A stretch of DNA of 64,000 nucleotides. Origin: Nocardia terrae (lineage in GTDB: Bacteria > Actinomycetota > Actinomycetes > Mycobacteriales > Mycobacteriaceae). The DNA is taken from contig NZ_WRPP01000001.1 of NCBI RefSeq assembly GCF_009760405.1, positions 496,001 to 560,000 on the forward strand, written 5' to 3'. The notes below the pieces were generated by a model. That model did no database searches. It was given only the letters and a program-made list of their open reading frames with translations, and had not been told where the DNA came from. The stretch's first letter is position 1. Each line of letters starts with the position of its first letter. This document shows, in pieces, positions 1 to 6,961 of this stretch. The position numbers were made by a program, and so were the translations under genes.

Positions 1-243
1 CCCGCACAGGCTTCGGCGCGCTCGTTCCTGGCCCGGCTGGCCCCGCCGGGCCGCGAGGGGCAGATGTTCGGGCTCTACGCCACCACGGGTCGGGCCGTAT
101 CATTCCTCGCCCCAACCCTTTTCGGCTTCTTCGTGTGGGCGTTCAACGCGGAGCGCGCGGGAATCGTGGGCCTGCTGCTGGTCCTGATCGTCGGCCTGAT
201 GCTGCTCCTGCCGGTCCGCGGAGATGACCTGCGCGGCAGATGA
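1..243 (+). CDS. MFS transporter, UMF1/Atg22-like (3' end only)
   Basis: The first 81 codons are open in frame 1 and end in TGA. The encoded tail reads QASARSFLARLAPPGREGQ followed by a hydrophobic segment with GRAVSFLAPTLFGFF, then a last membrane helix rich in Leu/Val/Ile and a short polar C-terminus. This arrangement is typical of the last two helices of the UMF1 (vacuole effluxer Atg22-like) branch of the major facilitator superfamily. The substrate cannot be inferred. The start lies outside the window. The gene ends 2 bases before the stop of the convergent TetR gene. Confidence 0.75.
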   Translation, partial: PAQASARSFLARLAPPGREGQMFGLYATTGRAVSFLAPTLFGFFVWAFNAERAGIVGLLLVLIVGLMLLLPVRGDDLRGR

Positions 244-245
244 AT

Positions 246-854
246 TCAGGGTCGCCAGGCTCCCATGCCGAGCGCGATGAGTCGAACCTGGAGAACAGCC
301 CGCTCGACCACGCGCCCGCTCTCCCGGGCTTCGGCCATCAGATAGTCGGCGATCCGGTCCGCGACCGTCGAGACGATGAGGTCGGCGGCCAGCTCCAGGT
401 CATCGGGTGACCACGCGTCCAGCGCCCGCACCCGGGACAGGTCGACCACCAATTCCCGCTCGATGAGCTGCATTTCGACCGCGATGGCCCCGCGCAGCGC
501 CGCCGACCCGCCGTGGCGTTCGCGAATCAGGAATCCCCACAGGTCGCGTTTGCCGTCGACCTGTTCGAAGACGAAGCGCACGGTTTCGGCCAGGGTGGAA
601 TTCGGCGTGCGCCGCATTTCCCGTAGCGCCAAGCGCAATTGACGCACACCCGCCTCGACCAGGGTGGTGCCGAGTTCGTCGAGCGAGGTGAAGTGCCGGT
701 AGAAAGCGGTCGGCACGATCCCGGCCGACCGTGCGATCTCACGCAGCGACAGCGCCGCGAAGCCGCGGTCGGCGGCCAGTGCGAGGGTGCCGTCGAGCAG
801 CGCGGAGCGGGTGCGCTCCTTGCGCTCGACTCGGGTAGCTGCCTGCTCGCTCAT
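246..854 (-). CDS. TetR/AcrR family transcriptional regulator
   Basis: A 202-aa one-component repressor. The N-terminal helix-turn-helix is clear at about residues 10-60 (RKERTRSALLDGTLALAADR, then LREIARSAGIVPTAFYRHF), and the rest is an all-helical ligand-binding and dimerisation domain. I chose the ATG at 854 because GGTGA lies 5 bases upstream; in-frame ATGs at 866 and 893 would add 4 or 13 residues. It is divergent from a reductase/desaturase operon across 141 bp containing a strong inverted repeat. By analogy with DesT and FabR, TetR-type regulators of unsaturated lipid synthesis, it probably senses acyl-CoA and represses the desaturase genes. The DNA-binding family is certain; the ligand is inference. 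Confidence 0.9.
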   Translation of the reverse strand: MSEQAATRVERKERTRSALLDGTLALAADRGFAALSLREIARSAGIVPTAFYRHFTSLDELGTTLVEAGVRQLRLALREMRRTPNSTLAETVRFVFEQVDGKRDLWGFLIRERHGGSAALRGAIAVEMQLIERELVVDLSRVRALDAWSPDDLELAADLIVSTVADRIADYLMAEARESGRVVERAVLQVRLIALGMGAWRP

Positions 855-899
855 CTCGATCACCATACATGCGTTCACATTCGTTCCATTCACAAGATG

Positions 900-916
900 T
901 CGTGTGGGTCACACGA
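900..916. promoter_or_regulatory. Candidate TetR operator (inverted repeat)
   Basis: Perfect inverted repeat TCGTGTG-GGT-CACACGA, 7-bp arms with a 3-bp spacer, in the divergent region between the TetR gene and the reductase gene, 46 bp upstream of the TetR ATG and 79 bp upstream of the reductase ATG. Size and position suit a TetR dimer site. A weaker repeat, ACACT-ATCTC-AGTGT, lies at 950-964. Confidence 0.55.
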
Positions 917-995
917 ACTGCCGGTTGAACTGGGGCCGCTTCACCCGGCACACTATCTCAGTGTACAGATGTGCACCGAAAACCAGGAGGCTCGC

Positions 996-2060
996 ATGGT
1001 CGGACTCATCGACCTGGTGCAGAAGACAATGACCACCCCGCATCCGCTGGACCGCTACCTGGAGCTCGTCCGGCCCACACTGGTCCAGCGCTCGATGCGC
1101 GCGGAGATCACCCACGTGCGGCGCAGCGCGGTCGGGTCGGTCACCTTGACGCTCAAGCCCGGTCGTCAGTGGTCCGGGCACGTGGCGGGGCAATACATCC
1201 AGATCGGTGTGGTGATCGACGGCGTTCGCCACACCCGCTGCTATTCCCCGGTCAACGCGGACGGCCGCCGCGACCGGCACATCGAACTCACCATCAAGGC
1301 GCACCCGCACGGCCTGGTCTCGAACTACCTGCACGAGAACGCGATTCCCGGCATGGTGGTGGACCTCGAGCCCGCGGCGGGCGTGTTCCACCTGCCGCCG
1401 CACCGGCCCGACGAGATCGTGCTGATCAGCGGCGGCAGCGGCATCACGCCGGTGCTGTCCATGCTGCGCACCCTGGCCAACGAGGGCTACCGGGGGCGCA
1501 TCCTGTTCCTGCATTACAACCGTTCTCCGGAATGGGTGCCGCATCGCCAGGAGCTCGAGGCGATCGCCATGCAGCACGGCAATGTCCGGGTCGAGTTCCG
1601 CTACCCGGAGACCCAGCGCGACGCCAATTTCGGCTACGACGAGCTGGAGAACCTCGCGCCCTGGTTCGCGTCGGCGCAGACCTACCTGTGCGGCCCGCCC
1701 GGCCTGATGGCCGCGGTGCGCAAGGTCTACGAGGCCGAGCAGCTGGGCGATCGCCTGCACAGCGAGGAGTTCACCCTAGCCACCACCGTCATCGACCCGG
1801 CCGACGCCGAGGGCAAGGTCACCTTCTCCGGCAGCGGCGTGGTCGCCGAGAACACCGGTGAAACCCTGCTCGACCAGGCCGAATCCGCGGGCCTGAGCCC
1901 GCAGCACGGTTGCCGCATGGGTATCTGCTTCACCTGCACGGCCGTCAAGCGCAGCGGCTGCACCCGCAATCTGCGCACCGGGGAGCTCGACAGCGACCCC
2001 GACCAGCCCATCCAGATCTGCATCAACGCCCCCGTGGGCGATGTCGACATCGAAATCTGA
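996..2060 (+). CDS. Ferredoxin/flavodoxin-type reductase partner of the desaturase (Rv3230c-like)
   Basis: A 354-aa electron-transfer protein carrying NAD(P)H electrons to the adjacent desaturase. Domain order is FAD-binding barrel (about residues 40-140, with RCYSPVN), NAD(P)-binding domain (about 150-265, with LISGGSGITPVLSMLR and TYLCGPPGLM), and a C-terminal plant-type [2Fe-2S] domain. The cluster ligands fit CX4CX2CX27C: C306, C311, C314 and C342. The ATG at 996 follows CCAGGAGG; the frame is open far upstream but that part has no start context. Ten bases separate it from the desaturase, so the two are co-transcribed. It matches the M. tuberculosis Rv3230c/DesA3 pair, where the reductase supports stearoyl-CoA delta-9 desaturation. 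Confidence 0.92.
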   Translation: MVGLIDLVQKTMTTPHPLDRYLELVRPTLVQRSMRAEITHVRRSAVGSVTLTLKPGRQWSGHVAGQYIQIGVVIDGVRHTRCYSPVNADGRRDRHIELTIKAHPHGLVSNYLHENAIPGMVVDLEPAAGVFHLPPHRPDEIVLISGGSGITPVLSMLRTLANEGYRGRILFLHYNRSPEWVPHRQELEAIAMQHGNVRVEFRYPETQRDANFGYDELENLAPWFASAQTYLCGPPGLMAAVRKVYEAEQLGDRLHSEEFTLATTVIDPADAEGKVTFSGSGVVAENTGETLLDQAESAGLSPQHGCRMGICFTCTAVKRSGCTRNLRTGELDSDPDQPIQICINAPVGDVDIEI

Positions 2061-2069
2061 GGAAGAATC

Positions 2070-3251
2070 ATGGCTATTCTCACCGAAACCCCCGATGGCC
2101 CACTGGTACTCAGCGTCGAACAAGTCGAGGAGATCGGCCGCGAGCTCGACGCGCTGCGCGCCCGCATCACCGAGAACCTGGGCGACCGGGACCGCGAATA
2201 CATCTACAACGTCATCAAGGCTCAGCGCGGCTTCGAGATCGCCGGGCGCGGCCTGCTCTACCTGGGCTTCCTGCCCCCGTTCTGGCTGGCCGGCGTGGCC
2301 GCGCTGAGCATCTCCAAGATTCTCGACAATATGGAGATCGGCCACAACGTCATGCACGGCCAGTGGGACTGGATGCGGGAGCCGACCCTGAATTCCCGTG
2401 TCTTCGAATGGGATACGGTCTGCCCGGGTGACCAGTGGCGGCACTCGCACAACTACATGCACCACACCTACACCAACATCCTCGACATGGACCGCGACAT
2501 CGGTTACGGCATCCTGCGCATGGACGAGGCCCAGAGCTGGAACGTGGCGCGGCTGGGCAACCCGGTCTACGCGTTCATCCTCATGCTCGCCTTCGAGTGG
2601 GGCGTGATGGGCCACGACCTCGAGGTCGAGAACATCATCAGGGGCAAGAAGTCCTGGAGCGAGATCAAGACGCTGGTCAAGGGCCAATGGCGCAAGGCCA
2701 GCCGCCAGGTGCTCAAGGACTACCTGGTGTTCCCGGCGCTGACCGGCCCGCTGTTCTTCTCGACCCTGGCCGCCAACTTCACGGCCAATATCGTGCGCAA
2801 TATCTGGGCCTACTCCATCATCTTCTGCGGTCACTTCCCGACCGGCGTACAGACGTTCACCCAGGACGAGACGGCCGAGGAGACCCAGGGTGAGTGGTAC
2901 GTGCGCCAGATGCTGGGCTCTGCCAACATCGAGGGCAGCAAGTTGTTCCACATCATGTCCGGCAACCTGTCGCACCAGATCGAGCACCATCTGTTCCCCG
3001 ACCTGCCGGCCAACCGCTACCCGGAGATCGCGCCCGAGGTGGAGGCGCTGTGCGAGAAGCACGGCCTGCCCTACAACACCGGCGGCTTCGCCCGGCAGAT
3101 CGGTTCGGTCTGGGGCAAGCTGTTCAAGCTGGCGCTGCCGCCGTTCCTGGTCAAGAATTCCTCCCAGGCCGGTGTTATCGTGATGCGCCGGGGGCAGTCG
3201 ACCAACGTGTCGCAAACGGACACGGTGTCGCCAACAGAAGTGGGCGTGTGA
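2070..3251 (+). CDS. desA3: Membrane acyl-CoA delta-9 desaturase, DesA3-like
   Basis: A 393-aa integral membrane di-iron fatty acid desaturase. The three histidine boxes are visible: GHNVMHGQ (H92, H96), HSHNYMHH (H125-H132) and HQIEHH (H302-H307). Hydrophobic segments lie between the boxes. It should introduce a cis-9 double bond into stearoyl/palmitoyl-CoA using O2 and electrons from the reductase encoded immediately upstream, giving oleate for membrane lipids. The start follows AGGAAG. The symbol is by similarity of sequence and gene pairing to M. tuberculosis desA3; orthology is not tested here. Confidence 0.9.
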   Translation: MAILTETPDGPLVLSVEQVEEIGRELDALRARITENLGDRDREYIYNVIKAQRGFEIAGRGLLYLGFLPPFWLAGVAALSISKILDNMEIGHNVMHGQWDWMREPTLNSRVFEWDTVCPGDQWRHSHNYMHHTYTNILDMDRDIGYGILRMDEAQSWNVARLGNPVYAFILMLAFEWGVMGHDLEVENIIRGKKSWSEIKTLVKGQWRKASRQVLKDYLVFPALTGPLFFSTLAANFTANIVRNIWAYSIIFCGHFPTGVQTFTQDETAEETQGEWYVRQMLGSANIEGSKLFHIMSGNLSHQIEHHLFPDLPANRYPEIAPEVEALCEKHGLPYNTGGFARQIGSVWGKLFKLALPPFLVKNSSQAGVIVMRRGQSTNVSQTDTVSPTEVGV

Positions 3252-3593
3252 ATGATTTCGAAATTCGAGAGCAACAAGGATCTGATCCAGGAATTGACGG
3301 CGTCGGGAGCCCGGCACGTCGGCAATATCGCATCGATCATCACCGGCACGGTCGCCGAGGTGACGCGCGAAATCGGTGATTGGATCACCGACGCCATCGA
3401 GATGCGTGAGGCCGCCGCCGCTGCCGAGCAGGACGCCAGGGCCCAGCGCGCCACCGCGGAGGACCTGGCCGACGGCCTCGACGACTTCGGCGATGACTCG
3501 GAACCCGCACCCGCACAGGACAATTCAGCAACGACGCCGGTTGCCGGCGAGCGCGCGGATGTCATCGACGCCGAGGTCGTCGACCCGCGTTAG
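3252..3593 (+). CDS. Small hypothetical protein of the desaturase operon
   Basis: A 113-aa protein whose ATG directly follows the desaturase TGA, so it is translationally coupled. The N-terminal 65 residues are predicted helical (SGARHVGNIASIITGTVAEV, then REIGDWITDAIEMREAAAAA) and the last 45 are acidic and disordered. There is no signal peptide or membrane helix. I recognise no family. Position implies a role near the desaturase, perhaps an accessory or stability factor; that is inference only. Confidence 0.75.
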   Translation: MISKFESNKDLIQELTASGARHVGNIASIITGTVAEVTREIGDWITDAIEMREAAAAAEQDARAQRATAEDLADGLDDFGDDSEPAPAQDNSATTPVAGERADVIDAEVVDPR

Positions 3594-3596
3594 TTT

Positions 3597-3670
3597 CTGG
3601 GGGTCCGGGGCGGAGCCCCGAAATCTCGAGGGGGTTCGGGGGCGAAGCCCCTGAGAGCCCCCGAGAGTTG
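3597..3670. terminator. Bidirectional GC-rich hairpin between convergent genes
   Basis: GGGGC-GGA-GCCCC at 3607-3619, GGGGC-GAA-GCCCC inside 3638-3651, and an outer CTCGAGGGGG/CCCCCGAG pairing together form nested hairpins between the desaturase operon end and the convergent DUF4254-like gene. There is no long T tract. A related structure sits upstream of that gene at 4348-4381. Confidence 0.5.
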
Positions 3671-3673
3671 GGG

Positions 3674-4291
3674 TTACCAGGTCGGGAGTCGCCTGCGGTG
3701 CTGGGCGACTTCCGTGATCAGATCCCGATAGCCGTCGGCGAGTTCGGCGAGCCGGTACCACTGCAGGTGGGCCTCGGTGTCCACCCCGCGTCGGGGGCGG
3801 TCCTCGCTGATGCGGTGCGCTACCGCCCGTCGCCGTCCGCGCCCGTCGGCAGCTTTCGAAGGACCGTCGGTCTTGGGGGACCGCACCGGCTCGGGTTCGG
3901 TGTTACCCAAAGCCAGTTGTGCGACAACCCATTTCGCCGCCATCCGGTCGATGACCGCGCCGAGGGTCTCGGTATGCAGCGAGGCCCCGGCGCGGTGCGG
4001 AATATTGGCCGCCACCCACTCGTCGATGCGGGCCACCAGATCCTCGCGCTTGATGTCGATCTTGTCGACCAGGTGGGTGCAGTCGGCGACCTCGTCGGGC
4101 GTGGCCTCGTCGGCGTGTGCCGTCTCCAGCAGGCGATGCCGTTTCTCATGGCATCGCACCAGTTCATGGGCGGATTCGAGGACCTCTCGATCGGGCCGGT
4201 CGGAGCCGATCGGTTCGCGGAAGGCACGTAACAGGGTGGACGGCGATGGGAGCTCGCCCCCGAATCCCGCTCCGGAGTAATCGATTGCCAT
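3674..4291 (-). CDS. DUF4254-like protein
   Basis: A 205-aa soluble protein. The central helical region contains CHEKRHRLLETAHAD, DCTHLVDKIDIKREDLVARI, then a segment with DRMAAKW and VVAQLAL. The pattern of an early charged His-rich helix followed by an ID..R..L...ID helix resembles DUF4254 proteins of Bacteroidetes and actinobacteria. The C-terminal third is basic and ends RDLITEVAQHRRRLPTW. I place the start at the ATG at 4291; the frame is open to 4525 but the extra part runs through a GC-rich repeat and looks non-coding. Function unknown. Confidence 0.65.
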   Translation of the reverse strand: MAIDYSGAGFGGELPSPSTLLRAFREPIGSDRPDREVLESAHELVRCHEKRHRLLETAHADEATPDEVADCTHLVDKIDIKREDLVARIDEWVAANIPHRAGASLHTETLGAVIDRMAAKWVVAQLALGNTEPEPVRSPKTDGPSKAADGRGRRRAVAHRISEDRPRRGVDTEAHLQWYRLAELADGYRDLITEVAQHRRRLPTW

Positions 4292-4770
4292 GATTCCCAC
4301 CCTCGGCCGTCGCACGTTTTGGATCACACACCGTTGGATGCGCCAGGGCCGAGGGGGTTTCGGGGAGGGGCTCCCCTCGGCTCCGGCGCAGCCCCGCACC
4401 CGGAACGCAACAGCCCACCACCAAAGACACGGTGAAGTAACCGGGAAAACCGCGACGATGCGATGAGAAGACTGTCCGATAATGCGGGACATATTCAGGA
4501 AAGCGCGATAGTCGGAGGGGCGCAACCATCCCGCGCGTGATCGGCGAAGCTGCCTGAAAATTGTTATACAGCATTACAAGACGGTCACGTGGCCGCTGCG
4601 GTTGAACGTTGATCGACACCTGCGCGGGCGGTATGTGAGACGGGTTCGAGGGTATCTCTCGACCGAGATGAGGCTTCCGGACCGCACATGCGGTTACCGA
4701 GGCTTATGAATAGCTATCCGTGCGGCGCGCCGGGGGCGCGACGCGCCATAGTCCGTTAGCCTCGGTATTC
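4292..4770. other. Intergenic region, no supported gene
   Basis: About 480 bp between the DUF4254-like gene and a small downstream ORF. It contains the inverted repeat GCCGAGGGG/CCCCTCGGC at 4348-4381, similar in style to the hairpin at 3597-3670. No reading frame here shows the third-position GC bias of the neighbouring genes. Confidence 0.5.
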
Positions 4771-5091
4771 GTGCCCGCATACGCGTCGTCGCCGGAGCTG
4801 CGATTCGGTTTCATGTTCGCGCTGGAAGACCCCGAGCGAATTGCCGAAGTCGTCCGGAATCTGATTGTTCGCCGGACAGTGTCGGTGTTCCGTCTCGCGC
4901 ATCTGTCCGACGACAACGGACCGCCTGATCGGTTTGTCGTGAACTGGGCGGCGGTGCCCCAGATCTCCATCACGACCGCCGCGCCGTCGCCGGACGAATT
5001 GCGTTCCAGCGGAACGATGCTGGTCAACGCCTTCTTGGGCGAGGACGGCGAGGTGAGTCTCTACTCGGCGGGCGCCGCGCCGCCGCAGTAG
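4771..5091 (+). CDS. Small hypothetical protein
   Basis: About 106 aa from a GTG at 4771; the frame stays open upstream to 4720, but the first residues of that version look non-coding. The sequence has protein character: ELRFGFMFALEDPERIAEVV, then NLIVRRTVSVFRLAHLSDD, and VVNWAAVPQISITTA. No signal peptide and no family recognised. It is a stand-alone gene with weak start evidence. Confidence 0.5.
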   Translation: MPAYASSPELRFGFMFALEDPERIAEVVRNLIVRRTVSVFRLAHLSDDNGPPDRFVVNWAAVPQISITTAAPSPDELRSSGTMLVNAFLGEDGEVSLYSAGAAPPQ

Positions 5092-5157
5092 GAACTGGAC
5101 AGTCCTCTCTTCTGTGACGGGTCACACATCGGGTCTTAGCTACCTCTCAGCTACAGG

Positions 5158-5176
5158 CAAGGTTCGCCTTAGCGAG
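5158..5176. promoter_or_regulatory. Possible iron box (IdeR/DtxR-type operator)
   Basis: Read on the minus strand, the 19-mer CTCGCTAAGGCGAACCTTG matches 12 of 19 positions of the consensus TTAGGTTAGGCTAACCTAA. It lies 72 bp upstream of the ATG of the 38-aa peptide gene. The match is moderate and rests on my visual alignment only. Confidence 0.35.
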
Positions 5177-5247
5177 GCTCGGCAGTGTGGGTCCGGTCGT
5201 CGAACGGAAATCCCGGGCGGCGGCGTCACACAGAGAGAGGTTGAAAC

Positions 5248-5364
5248 ATGATCCCGGTTATCATCGACACTGGTTCCGCTGCGCTGAACGGCGTGCTCAA
5301 CACCGGTAGCGCGGCCCTGGGTGGTCTCCTCAACACCCTGTGGACCGGTTCTTTCGGCCGCTGA
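5248..5364 (+). CDS. 38-aa peptide gene with strong RBS and terminator
   Basis: A 38-codon ORF starting with ATG at 5248, seven bases after GAGAGG, and ending with TGA. It is followed 28 bases later by a perfect rho-independent terminator. The peptide begins MIPVIIDTGSAALNGVLNTG, then SAALGGLLNTLWTGSFGR. The motif GSAALNGVLNT recurs as GSAALGGLLNT, giving an amphipathic internal repeat. There are no Cys residues and no classical signal peptide. Such a compact unit of RBS, ORF and terminator argues for a real gene. Size and character recall the very small PorA/PorH cell-envelope peptides of corynebacteria, but I see no sequence identity, so this is only an idea. Confidence 0.65.
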   Translation: MIPVIIDTGSAALNGVLNTGSAALGGLLNTLWTGSFGR

Positions 5365-5392
5365 TTCGCATTTGAGCGAAGGGTTTTCGGGC

Positions 5393-5428
5393 ATCGCCCC
5401 GAGTGCGTACGCACTCGGGGCGATTTTT
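5393..5428 (+). terminator. Perfect rho-independent terminator
   Basis: A 32-base perfect palindrome with half-site ATCGCCCCGAGTGCGT followed by its exact complement, then TTTTT. It terminates the 38-aa peptide gene. Confidence 0.9.
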
Positions 5429-5495
5429 GGTATGAGGTGGGGCAAGGCCCCGGGTGCGGCGTCGGTCGCCACACCCCGAGGCCGCGAAGGTCGAA

Positions 5496-6062
5496 TCAAC
5501 CTGCCAGGGCCGGGGTCCGGCGGGCGTGCAGGATCTGCTCGAGCAGCGCCACCAGCACCAGTTTCACCGATTCCCGGTCGCGCGCATCGCAATCCATGAG
5601 GTGGACGGCCGGGGAGAGGTCCAGCGCCTCCCGGACCTCCTCGAGGGCGAAGCGGGGCCCGGCGTCGAATCGGTTGACGGCCACCACGAATGGCGTGCCG
5701 CGCTGTTCGAAATGGTCGAGCACCGGATAGCAGTCCTCGACCCGGCCGGTGTCGACGAGGATGACGCCGCCGAGCGCGCCGTCGAGCAGGTCGTCCCAGA
5801 GGAATTCGAAGCGTTCCTGCCCGGGGGTGCCGAACAGGTAGAGGACCAGATTGCGATCGAGGGTGATGCGGCCGAAGTCCAGGGCGACGGTGGTGGTGGT
5901 CTTGCCGGTGGCCAGGCCGGGATCGTCCACGCCCGTCGATACCTCGGTCATGGCGGCCTCGGTGGCCAGGGGTTCGATCTCGGAGATGGCTCCGATGAAG
6001 GTCGTCTTGCCGACGCCGAATCCGCCGCTGGTCACGATTTTCACCGAGGAGGCCAGCGGCAT
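5496..6062 (-). CDS. cvnD: Conservon GTP/ATP-binding protein (CvnD-like)
   Basis: A 188-aa Ras-like small GTPase of the actinobacterial conservon type. The P-loop is GGFGVGKTT at about residues 13-21; switch-like T and D-x-x-G equivalents lie in TVALDFGRI and LFGTPGQERF; the base-recognition motif is VNRFD. It is the last gene of a four-gene minus-strand operon. The ATG at 6062 is 16 bases after the DUF742 stop. In Streptomyces such GTPases relay signals from a membrane kinase-like protein through roadblock and DUF742 partners at the inner membrane face. The symbol reflects the conservon scheme, not a specific named ortholog. Confidence 0.9.
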   Translation of the reverse strand: MPLASSVKIVTSGGFGVGKTTFIGAISEIEPLATEAAMTEVSTGVDDPGLATGKTTTTVALDFGRITLDRNLVLYLFGTPGQERFEFLWDDLLDGALGGVILVDTGRVEDCYPVLDHFEQRGTPFVVAVNRFDAGPRFALEEVREALDLSPAVHLMDCDARDRESVKLVLVALLEQILHARRTPALAG

Positions 6063-6078
6063 GGGATCACCGGATATT

Positions 6079-6513
6079 TCAGAGGTTCCGAACAAGGTCC
6101 CGGATCCTTTCCAGAGCAGCGGTGGAGAGTTCGTCGGTCCCGCCGACCGACACGTGCCCCGCGGACACCAGGTCACTGACCAGGACCCGAGCCACTCCGA
6201 TCGGTACCCGCAGGGCCGCACCGATTTCGGCGATGGAATGCGGACGCTGGCACAGCCGCACCACGCGTTCCAGTTCGAACCGCAACGGCGCGGACAGGCT
6301 CGCCGGGGTGGCGCGCACCAGGGTCTCGATCCGCAGACCGTCGACCACGGGCGTGGTCCGGCCGGAGGTCATCATGAAGGGGCGCACGACCTGTTCGTCG
6401 TCGGTGAATCCGGCTGCGTGTGCGGCGTTTTCGGACGCGGCGGGTCCGGACCAGCCGCTGGGGCGGGTCAGCGCGATCATGCGCTCGTCCGGAAGCCGGT
6501 GCGAATCGTTCAT
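6079..6513 (-). CDS. cvnC: DUF742 protein (CvnC-like)
   Basis: A 144-aa conservon component. It has the DUF742 pattern: VVRPFMMTSGRTTPVVDGLR near the N-terminus, ETLVRAT, and a winged-helix-like C-terminal part with LCQRPHSIAEIGAALRVPIG then LVSDLVSAGHV. The ATG overlaps the TGA of the roadblock gene (ATGA), so the two are translationally coupled. DUF742 proteins bridge roadblock proteins and the small GTPase. Confidence 0.92.
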   Translation of the reverse strand: MNDSHRLPDERMIALTRPSGWSGPAASENAAHAAGFTDDEQVVRPFMMTSGRTTPVVDGLRIETLVRATPASLSAPLRFELERVVRLCQRPHSIAEIGAALRVPIGVARVLVSDLVSAGHVSVGGTDELSTAALERIRDLVRNL

Positions 6514-6938
6514 CGGCTCAACGACTCCCGCAACTCTGTGATGAGGGCGGGGGTGAGCAGCGCGCCGGCGCGATCGGCCAGGACCGCCATCTGATAGCCG
6601 ACCAGGCCGACATCGGCGTTGTTGTCGGCGATCACGCCGATGCAGCTGCCGCTGGCCATGGTGGACACCAGCAGGAAGCCGCGCCCCATCTCGATCATGA
6701 TCAGCCGTAGGCCGTCGAAATCGTAACTGCGCGAGGCGCTTCGGCCCAGACTGGTGAGCCCGGAGACGATGGCCGCGAGCCGGTCGGCCGCCGAGCGGTC
6801 GAGCCCCTGGGACATGGCCATGAGCAGTCCGTCGGAGGACACCGCCACGGCGTCGCGCACGCCGTCGGTGGTGCGCACGAAGTCGGCCAGCAGCCAGTTG
6901 AAGGTGTGCGGATCGGTGTCGGTGTAGTGGGTCGTCAC
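6510..6938 (-). CDS. cvnB: Roadblock/LC7 domain protein (CvnB-like)
   Basis: A 142-aa roadblock/LC7 protein. Typical stretches are FNWLLADFVRTTDGVRDAVA, SSDGLLMAMSQGLDRSAADR, GFLLVSTMASGSCIGVIAD, and VGLVGYQMAVL. These proteins dimerise and bind or regulate small GTPases. It starts with GTG at 6938, preceded by AGGAGG, 23 bases after the kinase-like gene. Confidence 0.93.
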   Translation of the reverse strand: MTTHYTDTDPHTFNWLLADFVRTTDGVRDAVAVSSDGLLMAMSQGLDRSAADRLAAIVSGLTSLGRSASRSYDFDGLRLIMIEMGRGFLLVSTMASGSCIGVIADNNADVGLVGYQMAVLADRAGALLTPALITELRESLSR

Positions 6939-6961
6939 CCGTGGTCCTCCTGTGTCGCGCT

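Noticed and set aside
1776..3317. 513-codon minus-strand ORF opposite reductase and desaturase
   Set aside because: Shadow frame; the opposite strand holds two proteins with all catalytic motifs.
4348..4381. Hairpin GCCGAGGGG/CCCCTCGGC as a terminator
   Set aside because: It lies upstream of the minus-strand gene and not behind any gene end, so it is listed only as part of the intergenic description.
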